A stretch of DNA of 64,000 nt from Actinopolyspora saharensis (GTDB taxonomy: Bacteria; Actinomycetota; Actinomycetes; Mycobacteriales; Pseudonocardiaceae), in NCBI RefSeq assembly GCF_900100925.1, contig NZ_FNKO01000002.1, positions 2,108,001 to 2,172,000 of the forward strand. The letters run 5' to 3'. Below the pieces are notes generated by a model that ran no database searches, was not told the DNA's origin, and saw nothing but the letters and a program-made list of their open reading frames with translations. Numbering within the stretch: the stretch's first letter is position 1; each line of letters begins with the position of its first letter. The position numbers were made by a program, and so were the translations under genes. Positions 34,081 to 46,229 of this stretch are shown here, in pieces.

Positions 34081-35679
34081 TCACCCGGTTCCGTGTTGTA
34101 GGCCGGGAACACCGTCGGCCACGGCGAAGGAGGCCTTCGTGTCGACCGGCGCGCCCGCGCGGGAGACGTACGGCAGCACGCGGAAGTCCGCGCGGAGCTC
34201 CTCCGGGGTGATCCTGGTGCGCAGGTAGCCGCGCATTCCACTGTGGAAGCGGATGTGCGGGTTGTCCGGATCTCCGGTGAACTCGTCCTCCTCCGCGTCC
34301 CCGCCGGAGGTGACCGATGTGGTGACGAGCTCCGAGCCGACCACCTCCGAGGCCGGGTCGGTGTAGTCGGTCCTGAGGTCGGCCGCGTAGTGCTCGTGGA
34401 TGTCGCCGGTGAGCACCACGGGGTTGCGCACTCCGGCCTCGATCCATCCCCGGGTTATCCGCCCGCGGGACGCCGTGTAGCCGTCCCAGGTGTCCATGCT
34501 GGTCGAGGTAAGCGGACCGTCCAGAGTGTCGTTCCGGGCGAACATCACCTGCTGGGCCAGCAGGTCCCAGCGCGCCCCGGAGCGGCGCAGCCCGTCCAGC
34601 AGCCAGTTCTCCTGCCGGTCACCGGTGATGGAGCGCTCCGGGGCGGACTCCGCGCCGCAGGGCCCGACCAGACCGCCGCAGGCCTGGTCGTCGCGGTACT
34701 GCCTGGTGTCGAGCACGTGGAAGTTGGCCAGCCCGCCCCACTCGATCCGGCGGTACAGCCGCATGTCCGTGCCCTGAGGTTTGGCTGCGGAGCGCAGCGG
34801 CATGTTCTCGTAGTAGGCCCGGAACGAGGCGGCGCGCCGCTCGTCGAACCCGAGTTGGGGGAGCTCGGGGTGCTGTCCGGCCCAGTTGTTGTCGAGCTCG
34901 TGGTCGTCCCAGACCACCACCCAGGGGGCGACCGCGTGCGCGAGCTGCAGGTCCGGGTCCGTCCTGTACTGCGCGTACCGCCTGCGGTAGTCGGCCAGGG
35001 TCCGCGCCTCGGAGCCGGCGACGTCGCGCGCGATCCCGGACAGCACCGGGTACTGCAGGTGGCCGAGTTCGTAGATGTAGTCGCCGAGGTGCAGCACGAG
35101 GTCGGGTTCCTCCTCGGCGATCCTGCGGTAGGCGGTGAAGAAGCCGTGCTCCCACGCGGCGCAGGAGGCCGTGCACACCGTCAGGGAGGAGCTCGGGGCG
35201 CCGGGGGCCGGGGCGGTCCGGGTTCGCCCGGTCCGCGTCGTGTGCCGTCCGACGCGGAAGCGGTAGTAGTACTCCCGGTCCGGCTTGAGTCCGGTCGGTT
35301 CGACGTGGACGGAGTGGGCGCGGGCGGGCAGCGCCTGTTCGGTTCCGCTGCGCACCACCCGCCGGAACCCCTCGTCCTCGGCGATCTGCCAGTCCACGTC
35401 GATGACCCGGTCGGGCATTCCGCCGCGTCCGTCCTCGGCCAGCGGCTCGTGGGCCAGGCGGGTCCACAGCACGAATCCGTCGGGGGAGGGGTCTCCGGAG
35501 GCGATGCCCAGGTTGAAGGGGTTCCCGCGGTCGCGGGTGCCGTCGTGCCCCGCTCCCGGGGCGAGGGCGGCGGCCCTGCCCGTTCCCGAGCCCAGGGCTG
35601 CGGCTCCGAGCGCGGTGCTCAGCAGCGTTCTGCGGTCGGGGAGGTGGGACTGCTCCCGGTGGTGTGGCGGCCCGCTCAT
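34081..35679 (-). CDS. PhoD-type alkaline phosphatase/phosphodiesterase (copy 2)
   Basis: This 532-residue paralogue of the neighbouring phoD has a Tat signal (DRRTLLSTALGAAALG), the same PhoD_N start (FNLGIASGDPSPDGFVLWTR) and the same metal-site blocks: CTASCAAWEHGFFTAYRRI, HLGDYIYELG, VVWDDHELDNNW and LTGDIHEHY. Active-site residues are kept, so both copies should be active. Sequence between the blocks differs enough to suggest an old duplication with separate substrates. GAGGAGG precedes the ATG. Confidence 0.92.
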   Translation of the reverse strand: MSGPPHHREQSHLPDRRTLLSTALGAAALGSGTGRAAALAPGAGHDGTRDRGNPFNLGIASGDPSPDGFVLWTRLAHEPLAEDGRGGMPDRVIDVDWQIAEDEGFRRVVRSGTEQALPARAHSVHVEPTGLKPDREYYYRFRVGRHTTRTGRTRTAPAPGAPSSSLTVCTASCAAWEHGFFTAYRRIAEEEPDLVLHLGDYIYELGHLQYPVLSGIARDVAGSEARTLADYRRRYAQYRTDPDLQLAHAVAPWVVVWDDHELDNNWAGQHPELPQLGFDERRAASFRAYYENMPLRSAAKPQGTDMRLYRRIEWGGLANFHVLDTRQYRDDQACGGLVGPCGAESAPERSITGDRQENWLLDGLRRSGARWDLLAQQVMFARNDTLDGPLTSTSMDTWDGYTASRGRITRGWIEAGVRNPVVLTGDIHEHYAADLRTDYTDPASEVVGSELVTTSVTSGGDAEEDEFTGDPDNPHIRFHSGMRGYLRTRITPEELRADFRVLPYVSRAGAPVDTKASFAVADGVPGLQHGTG

Positions 35680-35961
35680 GCGTCCTCCTCGGAGAGTGCG
35701 CGGTTCGGTTCGCGCGGGTGGTCGCGCGGTGGAAGGGTGGAAGGCCGTGGAGCCGACTTCCCGGGGACGACTCGACCGAGCGAGCAGTGATCGCCCGGTC
35801 CGCGCGGCCTCCCGGCTCGAGCGTCGGGGATCACGATCCCGAACAAAAGTGAGCTCTGTTCATGCATTGCGTGAGCACGGGGTGAACGTTCCGGGGATGG
35901 CCGCGTGTCCAGGCGGGTTGAACACCGCCGGGCGAATTTTCGCGCTTTCGGGAGGGTCGTG

Positions 35962-35995
35962 TTGAACGTTGGCACTCTCATCGGTAGAGTGCTAG
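35962..35995 (+). promoter_or_regulatory. groES-groEL promoter with CIRCE element
   Basis: TTGGCACTC (35969-35977), nine bases and GAGTGCTAG (35987-35995) form a CIRCE inverted repeat, the HrcA operator. It overlaps a promoter with -35 TTGAAC (35962-35967) and -10 TAGAGT (35985-35990) at 17-bp spacing. HrcA bound here would block transcription until heat stress. Confidence 0.93.
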
Positions 35996-36100
35996 ATGAA
36001 CGGCGCCGGAGCGCCCCGGCACCCGCGACGGCGGGGAGTCACGGAGCCGTCAGACATCCAGCCAACGCTTCGAAGGCCCCAGAAGGTGGAGGTCAAGACC

Positions 36101-36391
36101 GTGGCGAGCATCAAGCCGCTTGAGGACAAGATCGTTGTCCAGGCAAGTGAGGCCGAGACGACGACGGCGTCCGGCATCGTGATCCCGGACACGGCCAAGG
36201 AAAAGCCGCAGGAGGGCAAGGTCCTGGCTGTCGGTCCTGGTCGTGTGGACGACAAAGGCAACCGCATCCCGCTCGACGTCAACGAGGGTGACGTCGTGAT
36301 CTACTCCAAGTACGGCGGGACCGAGGTCAAGTACAACGGCGAGGAGTACCTGGTGCTCTCCGCCCGCGACGTGCTGGCCGTCGTCAACTGA
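36101..36391 (+). CDS. groES: Co-chaperonin GroES
   Basis: The 96-residue co-chaperonin caps GroEL rings. [20 protein letters not shown] opens it, the mobile-loop region is [16 protein letters not shown], and [20 protein letters not shown] ends it. The GTG at 36101 is chosen, with GGAGG 8 nt upstream; upstream residues in frame are not conserved. A CIRCE-controlled promoter precedes it and groEL follows. Confidence 0.96.
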   Translation: MASIKPLEDKIVVQASEAETTTASGIVIPDTAKEKPQEGKVLAVGPGRVDDKGNRIPLDVNEGDVVIYSKYGGTEVKYNGEEYLVLSARDVLAVVN

Positions 36392-36626
36392 CGACCGGCT
36401 CGTCCGACTGACGAGGGTTTCTCGTCCAATCGACGGGGGACGTGAACGTCCTCGTGGGCAAGTGCCGCCCCGGCGGTCCCGAGGTGCGGACCTCCGGGGC
36501 GGCTTACCTGCGAGTCACTGCTCGCCGGACGTAGGCAGGCGGTCGGGGAACGACCGCGCGCTCGCGTTCGACTGCGCGCCCGTTCGGCGAACAGACATCC
36601 TGGCATTCACGCTGAAGGGCTGTTGA

Positions 36627-38237
<1,611 letters not shown>

Positions 38238-38633
38238 CTTGCTCGGCGGGCTGTGAGAGCCACACATGAGAATCGGGGCGGCACCTCGTGGGTGCCGCCC
38301 CGATTTCGTGTCGCGGTTCGGGTGGTCTCCGACGCGCTCCCCCCGTTGACTCCGACACGTCGGAAACCCTTCGCGCCGCGACACGGCTCGCGGTGCCACC
38401 GGTTCGAACCGGACGTTTCCCGGTGGCCCGGGGCACTCGCAGCAGCGGCTCGCCCCGCCCGGGCGACCGCCCGCGCGCTCGGCGCCTCGTGAGGCCGCCG
38501 AGCCCACGCACTCCAGAAGCTCACACCGCGTCGGCGGAGCACCCGAGTCGGGCGAGCCCCGTGTTGGAAGTACCGTCAAGCGGTACTGGGCCAACTTCGA
38601 TCACAGTTGGTAGTGCCGCCCGGCTGCGTCCGA
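38238..38633. terminator. Gap holding groEL terminator and a whiB3-side hairpin
   Basis: AATCGGGGCGGCAC (38271-38284) pairs perfectly with GTGCCGCCCCGATT (38292-38305) around 7 nt, followed by T residues: a strong groEL terminator. Near the whiB3 3' end, AGTACCG (38569-38575) pairs with CGGTACT (38581-38587) inside a TTGG/CCAA outer stem, a likely terminator for the minus strand. The 260 bp between hold no gene I can support. Confidence 0.85.
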
Positions 38634-38936
38634 TCACGCGGGCATCGGTGCGTCCGTTTTGCGGTTGTTCTTGATGATGACCTCGCGTTCGGACTCGGAC
38701 AGTCCGCCCCAGATCCCGTAGGGCTCCTGAACCGTCAGTGCGTGTTTTCGGCACTGCTCCAGAACCGGACAGCGATGGCACACTTCCTTCGCCTTCGCCT
38801 CACGCCGGGCCCTGGCAGGGCCGCGCTCTCCGTCCGGGTGGAAGAAGTACGCGCTGTCCATCCCCCGGCACAGCCCCTCTATCTGCCAATCCCAGATATC
38901 GGCGTTCGGCCCCGGAAGACGTCGTGTGTCCGCCAT
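38634..38936 (-). CDS. whiB3: WhiB-family redox/iron-sulfur transcription factor (WhiB3/WhiD type)
   Basis: This 100-residue protein binds a [4Fe-4S] cluster through C23, C53, C56 and C62 (LCRG, EVCHRCPVLEQC). The helix-turn GIWGG motif is at 74-78. LPGPNADIWDWQ at the start is the hallmark of WhiB3/WhiD as I know them. WhiB3 senses redox state with the housekeeping sigma factor in mycobacteria; WhiD is needed for spore maturation in Streptomyces. Its place between groEL and a bldM/sigD block agrees with both. It faces a MerR-like regulator. Confidence 0.93.
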   Translation of the reverse strand: MADTRRLPGPNADIWDWQIEGLCRGMDSAYFFHPDGERGPARARREAKAKEVCHRCPVLEQCRKHALTVQEPYGIWGGLSESEREVIIKNNRKTDAPMPA

Positions 38937-39074
38937 TGCGACAACCACCTCCAATTCGGTGGGTCCCCTCCCTGCCACGGTGTGTCACCGCGGCCTCGCA
39001 CGGATCACAGTAAAACCGAGTCAAAGCTTGTTCAACCCTTTTTGCTGGTAAAGATGGTTCACGTTGGAGTGACA

Positions 39075-40322
39075 ATGAGTTGGCCGGGCACGGCTTGCCT
39101 CGACGCGTGCGCTACCACGAACATGTCCCGTGATGATGTGGTCGAGGTGACGAGGTGGTCGGCTGTGGACGCCGAATCGTCCGCGTGCGGAACGGGCTCC
39201 GCCACAGCGAACGAGCCCGAAGGCAGTGATTTCGCTGGATACGGGGGTGCGTGCTCGGAGGGAACCGAGTCGGAAACCGCTCCGAAGCTCTCGGTCGCGG
39301 CCGTGGCTCGCCGGCTGGGAGTGGCTCCCGCGACACTGCGCACCTGGGATCGCCGGTACGGGCTCGGTCCCACGGAGCACTCCTCCGGGAGTCACCGGCG
39401 GTACGGACCGGAGGACGTGGCCCGTCTCGAGCTGATGCAGCACGCCCTGCTGCGCGGAGCCTCCCCGGCCGAGGCGGCCCGCTACGCTCACGCGGCCTCC
39501 GCGCGGCACGAGGACGGGAAGGCGGCGTCCGGAGGGGAAACCGCTCAACGCGGATCCAGGCGGGAGCCCGTCCAGGAGCACCCGGTGGATAACACCGAGG
39601 GCGCCGTGCTGATGTCCGGGGTGCTCGACAGCGACGGGGAAACCGCGGAGGAACCCGTCGACACCGCCAACACCGGTGGACGTGGCCTGCGCCTGGCGGG
39701 GGCGACTCCGCTGGCGCGGGGACTGGGGCGGGCCGTGCTCGCACTGGATTCCCCGGGCGCGCAGCGCATCCTGCTGGAAAGCGTCACCGACCAGGGGGTC
39801 GGTGCGATGCGTCGGGAAGTGCTGAGCCCGGTGAGCAGGGCGCTGACCGAGCTGCGGGAGCGCACGGGGACCGGTGCCGAGATGCCGAAGCTGCTGGAGG
39901 ACTCGGCGCTGACGGTGCTGCGCTCGGTGATCGCCAACTCCGGTCCGCCGCACAACCCGCGTCCCGTGCTGCTGGCGACCGCTCCGGGAGAGCAGCAGTC
40001 CCTCGACCTGGTCGCGCTGGCGGCCGCACTGGCCCGGGGAGGAGTGGGGCACCGCCTGTTCGCCTCCGCGCTGCCCAGAGAGGGGCTGGAGGCGGCCATC
40101 CGGAGGGCGGCCCCGGCCGCCGTGCTCGTCTGGTCCGCGCACTCGGTCTTCGCCGATCCCCAGGTGCTCACCGGGCTGCCCCGTCCCCGGCAGCGCGTGC
40201 GGGTGTTCGCCGCTGGACCGGGATGGTCGACCGAGGCCCTGCCGGAGCACGTCGATCACCTGGACTCCTGGGAGGGGGCGCTCACCCAGCTCGAGAGCTT
40301 GGCCCCCGCGGACGACTTCTAG
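39075..40322 (+). CDS. MerR-family regulator with degenerate B12-binding-like C-terminal domain
   Basis: The 415-residue protein has a disordered first 70 residues. A MerR-type winged helix follows (KLSVAAVARRLGVAPATLRT, then WDRRYGLGPTEHSSGSHRRY). After a linker, the C-terminal half (about 205-410) resembles the helical plus Rossmann cobalamin-binding module of CarH-like regulators. The usual D-x-H-x-x-G cobalamin ligand motif is absent; the equivalent stretch reads ATAPGEQQSLDLVALAAAL. It may sense another ligand or none. The ATG at 39075 is chosen for its GGAG 5 nt upstream; ATG at 39123 is possible. Divergent from whiB3. Confidence 0.8.
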   Translation: MSWPGTACLDACATTNMSRDDVVEVTRWSAVDAESSACGTGSATANEPEGSDFAGYGGACSEGTESETAPKLSVAAVARRLGVAPATLRTWDRRYGLGPTEHSSGSHRRYGPEDVARLELMQHALLRGASPAEAARYAHAASARHEDGKAASGGETAQRGSRREPVQEHPVDNTEGAVLMSGVLDSDGETAEEPVDTANTGGRGLRLAGATPLARGLGRAVLALDSPGAQRILLESVTDQGVGAMRREVLSPVSRALTELRERTGTGAEMPKLLEDSALTVLRSVIANSGPPHNPRPVLLATAPGEQQSLDLVALAAALARGGVGHRLFASALPREGLEAAIRRAAPAAVLVWSAHSVFADPQVLTGLPRPRQRVRVFAAGPGWSTEALPEHVDHLDSWEGALTQLESLAPADDF

Positions 40323-40713
40323 GACGTGCGGCGGAGCGCTGCTTCGCGGGGCGGGCGGTCGTCGCTCGAGTCGGCCTCTCGGGGCGCGGGCTCGTTGGGG
40401 ACGAAAGGAGACCGGTGAGTGATGTAAGTCACAAGAAGGTCTGCTCGAGGTGGTTCGGGATCTTCGCTCTGTCCTAAGGGGATGATCAATGGGAAGTGGT
40501 GCGGAGGAATCTCGCAGGTTATCGGGCGTGTTGAGCTGCCTACCCCGGAACGGGTGAAATTTTTACGGCTCGGTTACTCCGTTCCGGTGAAGCCTGCGCG
40601 GTGGGCGTATCGACCGAAAGTGGAGAGAGACTTCGTCGTGCGGGTCAAGCTCCGCCGGTTTGTGTCCGATGGGGGAGGTGGAACGTTCACTCGCCTGTAG
40701 GAAGGGAGTTCCC
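40323..40713 (+). promoter_or_regulatory. 391-bp leader of the bldM-type gene with a CRP-like site
   Basis: No gene is supported here. At 40418-40433 the sequence AGTGATGTAAGTCACA matches the CRP consensus TGTGA-N6-TCACA except for the first base, with a perfect GTGA/TCAC core. CRP-family regulators (Crp, GlxR) control development and carbon genes in actinobacteria. An A/T-rich patch at 40552-40566 could include the promoter. The long leader itself suggests complex control. Confidence 0.55.
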
Positions 40714-41310
40714 GTGACGACGGTCTTGATTTGCGATGACCGGCGGAGCGTCCGGGAGGGGCTCACTCGCGTGATGTCGGCCGTACCGGGAGTGAGTCGA
40801 ATCGATTGTGTGGCCCACGGTGACGAGCTGCTTTCCCGGTTCGCCCGGCAGGCGGTCGATGTCGTTCTGGTGGGCACCCAGCGCGCGGTGCCCAACGGAG
40901 TGGAGGCCACCCGCAGGCTCGTGTCCGCTCACCCCCAGGCCAACGTGATCGTCTTCGGCGCACCGGACGACGCGGGCAGCATAGCCGCGGCGATCGCCGG
41001 TGGGGCCCGTGGATATCTGCGCTGGGACGCCTCCCGCCCCGAACTGGTCGCTGCCCTGGCGCACACCCTGGCGAGCACCTCGGTGCCCGCTCCGCGTCAG
41101 CCCTCCGACCCCGGTGTGCAGCTCACCGACCGCGAACTCCAGGTGCTGCGCGGGATGGCGCAGGGCAAGAGCAACGGGCAGATCGGGCGTGAGCTCTATC
41201 TCTCCGAGGACACGGTCAAGACGCACGCGCGACGGCTGTTCCGGAAGCTGGGGGTGCGTGACCGGGCTCAAGCCGTCGCGCACGGTTTCCGGCGCGGACT
41301 GGTCGCCTGA
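40714..41310 (+). CDS. bldM: BldM-type orphan response regulator lacking the phospho-acceptor Asp
   Basis: The 198-residue protein has a receiver domain (1-118) and a LuxR-type DNA-binding domain (LTDRELQVLRGMAQGKSNGQ, with EDTVKTHARRLFRKLGVRDR). The ending and the whiB3-sigD-guaB neighbourhood match S. coelicolor BldM, a developmental regulator. The acid pocket keeps D8/D9, but position 54, the phospho-acceptor, is Gly (VVLVGTQRA), and the conserved Lys is Trp (GYLRWDAS). It cannot be phosphorylated in the usual way. The GTG start follows GAAGGGAG. Confidence 0.88.
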   Translation: MTTVLICDDRRSVREGLTRVMSAVPGVSRIDCVAHGDELLSRFARQAVDVVLVGTQRAVPNGVEATRRLVSAHPQANVIVFGAPDDAGSIAAAIAGGARGYLRWDASRPELVAALAHTLASTSVPAPRQPSDPGVQLTDRELQVLRGMAQGKSNGQIGRELYLSEDTVKTHARRLFRKLGVRDRAQAVAHGFRRGLVA

Positions 41311-41858
41311 GCGAGGTCCTCCGTTCGGGACGCGTGGGCGCCCGCGTCCGGGGGCGAATCGCCTCGCGTGCTCCTCGGGGCGTCCTCCTCGTGGGGTTTC
41401 GGTCGCTCATCGAAACCCGACGAGACTTGTGACGAGTCTCCCGATGCGGGATTTCGCAGCACAACTGATCTGTGCTGAAAGTCACTCACTTTTGCTGGGC
41501 GAGGGTGGGCGCGGAAGGCCGTCGGAGCAGCGGCGTTCCGCGGCGCCCCGCGCGCTCGTGCGCGCGCCAGGAAGCGCGCCTCCACGAGCTGCCTCGTCTG
41601 CCGTTGAGGCAGGTCAGCGGATTTTTTCGCATCCTCCGGCGCGACTGGAGCGCCGGGAGGGCGTCGAGCGGACCGGGCTGCGGGCGGGGGACCGCCCGCA
41701 CGTCGCGGTGCTTCCCCGGCCCCGCATGATGTCCAGTCGGTGTACGGGTCGCTACATCCGGCCGGTAGTGTGACCACGGGATCGGCGTGCTCGGCACGTC
41801 ATTGGATCCGGGCAACTTCGATTCGAGTCAACGCGTAACACCGAGGCTGGCGTCTGCG
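41311..41858. other. 548-bp gap upstream of sigD with a terminator-like hairpin
   Basis: No credible gene. TGCGGGCGG (41679-41687) pairs with CCGCCCGCA (41692-41700) around 4 nt, a compact 9-bp hairpin. An AT-richer stretch at 41420-41500 may contain a promoter. The start of sigD could also lie at 41787, which would shorten this gap. Confidence 0.5.
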
Positions 41859-42431
41859 ATGAGCAACGTGGGGGACGGGCTGGACGCTCTGGTCAGCGCC
41901 TCCATCGACGGCGACCGCCAGTCGATCGAGCGCTTACTCGCCGAAATCCGTCCTTTGGTGGTGCGGTACTGCCGCGCCAGGGTGGGCCGGAACGAACGCT
42001 CGTTCGCTTCGGCTGACGATGTTGCCCAGGAGGTGTGTCTCGCCGTGCTGACGGCGCTACCGACCTACCGGGACCAGGGTCGTCCATTCCTGGCGTTCGT
42101 GTACGGCATCGCCGCGCACAAAGTGGCCGATGCGCACCGTGCATCGGCTCGAAACCGGTCCGAACCGGTCGCGGATCCTCCGGACACCCCGGAGTCCGAG
42201 GCCGGACCGGAACAGCGAGCGATACAGGGCGAGCTTTCGGGCAGGATGGCGCAACTGCTGCGTGTGCTGCCGGCCAAGCAGCGGGAGATCCTGCTGCTCC
42301 GGGTGGTCGTCGGGTTGTCCGCGGAGGAAACCGCCGAAGCGGTCGGTTCGACGCCGGGAGCTGTGCGTGTGGCGCAACACCGTGCGCTCGCCCGGCTGCG
42401 AAAGACGCTGTCCGCGGAGGAGGTGGTCTGA
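41859..42431 (+). CDS. sigD: RNA polymerase sigma factor SigD (ECF-like)
   Basis: The 190-residue sigma factor has region 2 at about 25-95 (SFASADDVAQEVCLAVLTAL, then FLAFVYGIAAHKVADAHRAS) and region 4 at about 130-183 (LPAKQREILLLRVVVGLSAE, ETAEAVGSTPGAVRVAQHRA). These blocks closely match M. tuberculosis SigD as I recall it. In mycobacteria SigD directs stationary-phase and ribosomal gene transcription. The ATG at 41859 is uncertain; ATG 41787 would add 24 residues. The anti-sigma gene begins directly after its stop. Confidence 0.9.
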   Translation: MSNVGDGLDALVSASIDGDRQSIERLLAEIRPLVVRYCRARVGRNERSFASADDVAQEVCLAVLTALPTYRDQGRPFLAFVYGIAAHKVADAHRASARNRSEPVADPPDTPESEAGPEQRAIQGELSGRMAQLLRVLPAKQREILLLRVVVGLSAEETAEAVGSTPGAVRVAQHRALARLRKTLSAEEVV

Positions 42432-43676
42432 ATGGCGGAAAACAGAGGCTCCGGAGGAGACGACAAGGAGCGTGACTCCGTCGAGCCCGGCCAGCAGGAC
42501 GACCGGTTGAACGTCGGGGAAGGTGGAATGAGCTCCACCGCTCCCGCAGGCGGGGATTCCGAGTCGGATGACCGGTTCTCCCGTTCGGAAACCGATTCGG
42601 AGCAGTCCGGAGCGGGTGGGGCGGACGGGACCGAAACGACTTCGTCCGGTGGGACGGAGAGCACGACCCGGGCGGGCGTCCCGGAGTCGGAAGGCGCCGA
42701 GGTGCTCGAGTTCCGGCCCCGCCAGGACGCCAGTGATCGGTCCGGTGCCCCGGGCGAGCACGGTTCGGATCGCGCCGAGGTCGACTCGGGGGAGGACCTC
42801 GATCTCACCGAGGACCTCGACGAGGACGAGGAACCGCTGGACATCGCTCAACTGCGAGCCGATGACGAGTTGTTGAACACGCTCGGTGGAGTGGAGTCCG
42901 GAAGCGAGTCCCTCTCCGACGAGTCAGGTGTCGATGTCGAGGCCCTGTTGCTGGCATGGCGACGCGATGTCGACTCCGCACCCGTCGGTGAGCTCGTCGA
43001 CACGGACAGCGCCGTCGCTGCGTTGGAGGAGGGCAAACCCAAGCGCCGCGCTCGCAAGCGAAGGCACCTGGTGCCGGTGGCCACGGCCGCGGCCGTGCTG
43101 ATGATCACCTTCACCGGGGTCGGGCTGGCGGCGCGGGACGCTGGCCCCGGGGACGCGCTGTGGGGCGTCACCCAGGTGCTCTACAGCGATCGCGCCGCTT
43201 CCGCGGCGGCGGCCTCCCGCGCGGAAACCCAGCTGGAGCACGCCAGCCAGGCCTGGCAGCAGGGGCAGGAGAAGGCCGCGGAGACGGCGCTGCAGCAGGC
43301 CAAGCAACAGTTCAGCACCATCGATCCCGGTGAGCGGCGTTCCGAGCTCCGTGCCGCGCACGCCTCGCTGAGCGCGAAGTTCCAGGAACCGCCGACACCG
43401 CCGGAGAGCTCCTCCACGGAGTCGAGCAGTTCGGAGCAGCAGGGTGCGCCCCCGTCTGGTTCCTCCGAGGAGTCCTCGGAGAGCACCACCTCCCCGAGCT
43501 CCGAGCCGACCTCGCCGCCCACGAGTTCGAGCGTGCCGAGCAGCACCTCGAAGCAGCCGCCCACTTCCTCGTCCGGGGAGTCGAGCTCGACCGGGAGCGA
43601 GAGTCCGAGCAGTGACGACGGGGAGAACACCTCGGGCAGCAGCAGCGAGGACTCGACGAACTCGCTCTTCGACTGA
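42432..43676 (+). CDS. rsdA: Anti-sigma-D factor RsdA homologue, single-pass membrane protein
   Basis: This 414-residue protein has a long acidic, Ser-rich cytoplasmic N-terminus. The RsdA sigma-binding motif lies at about 138-192 (IAQLRADDELLNTLGG, then LLLAWRRDVDS). A basic patch precedes one membrane helix (212-233, LVPVATAAAVLMITFTGVGL). A predicted helical extracellular segment and a Ser/Pro/Thr-rich tail of about 100 residues end it. In M. tuberculosis RsdA holds SigD and is destroyed by ClpXP. The ATG touches the sigD stop. Tail length is greater than I recall for the mycobacterial protein. Confidence 0.87.
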   Translation: MAENRGSGGDDKERDSVEPGQQDDRLNVGEGGMSSTAPAGGDSESDDRFSRSETDSEQSGAGGADGTETTSSGGTESTTRAGVPESEGAEVLEFRPRQDASDRSGAPGEHGSDRAEVDSGEDLDLTEDLDEDEEPLDIAQLRADDELLNTLGGVESGSESLSDESGVDVEALLLAWRRDVDSAPVGELVDTDSAVAALEEGKPKRRARKRRHLVPVATAAAVLMITFTGVGLAARDAGPGDALWGVTQVLYSDRAASAAAASRAETQLEHASQAWQQGQEKAAETALQQAKQQFSTIDPGERRSELRAAHASLSAKFQEPPTPPESSSTESSSSEQQGAPPSGSSEESSESTTSPSSEPTSPPTSSSVPSSTSKQPPTSSSGESSSTGSESPSSDDGENTSGSSSEDSTNSLFD

Positions 43677-43887
43677 TCGACGCTCCGTGCGGCTCGGCGC
43701 GGGTCGCACGGAGCCGCTCGCGGACCGAGCGCTTCGAGCCCGCCAGGGAGGCGAAGCTCACGTTCCCCCGGGGCCAGCCGACCAGCGGCGCGAAGTTCCG
43801 CTGTGAGTCGTCGGACGGGACACGACAACACCGGTCGGTGGTCGGTCTCCCGTCCGGCAGGTTCGCCGGGCCTTCCAGGATCAGAAC

Positions 43888-43915
43888 GGCGGCACCGCCG
43901 CGTGGCGGTGCCGCC
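43888..43915. terminator. Bidirectional terminator between rsdA and DUF5319 gene
   Basis: GGCGGCACCGCC (43888-43899) pairs perfectly with GGCGGTGCCGCC (43904-43915) around a 4-nt loop. It lies between two convergent genes and so could end both transcripts. Confidence 0.85.
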
Positions 43916-43935
43916 CTGGCTGTGCTCTACCTCGA

Positions 43936-44325
43936 TCAGCGGCTGCGCTGGTCCTCGGTCTCGATCACTCCGTCCGCGAAGCCACGGCAGTACTCCCAAC
44001 TGACGTAGTTGCCCGGGTTCGGTTCGTAAGCCGGTTCGTGCGGGCGCATCCGTCCGTCGTTGAGCAGCTGTTCGAGGCTGGACCGCAGCAGCTCCCAGTC
44101 GTGGTAGTGCGCTTCGCCGCAGTCCGCGCAGTCCACGACGATCCCGCGGATACCGCGCGGCTCCAGCAGCGCCTGATACACGGCCAGGTCGGCCAGGTCC
44201 GAGAGCAGTTCGGCCCGTTCCTCGTCGCCGAGCTGTTGGTCCTGCTCGTCCTGATCGCCGAGGGCCATGCTCGGGTCTTCCGGATCGCCCGCGAACGGGT
44301 CTGGTGGCAATGGGTCATGCGGCAC
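43936..44325 (-). CDS. DUF5319-family protein
   Basis: The 129-residue acidic protein is conserved across actinobacteria beside guaB. It starts VPHDPLPPDPFAGDPEDPS, then carries the core LLEPRGIRGIVVDCADCGEA, HYHDWELLRSSLEQLL and a C-terminal NYVSWEYCRGFADGV. The CADC plus HYHD residues could bind a metal; this is inference. No function is known to me. The GTG at 44325 is chosen from the conserved start; a GTG three codons upstream is possible. It corresponds in position to M. tuberculosis Rv3412. Confidence 0.83.
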   Translation of the reverse strand: MPHDPLPPDPFAGDPEDPSMALGDQDEQDQQLGDEERAELLSDLADLAVYQALLEPRGIRGIVVDCADCGEAHYHDWELLRSSLEQLLNDGRMRPHEPAYEPNPGNYVSWEYCRGFADGVIETEDQRSR

Positions 44326-46157
<1,832 letters not shown>

Positions 46158-46229
46158 CGTGCCTCGCCGGGTCGGACGGGGCGCGGCCGACCCCTCGGAC
46201 AGTACAGCGGCACCGCGGGAAGGACACAC

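Noticed and set aside
40482..40700. Small 72-codon open frame in the bldM leader
   Set aside because: There is no ribosome-binding site, and composition is like the surrounding non-coding DNA. It is better read as leader sequence.
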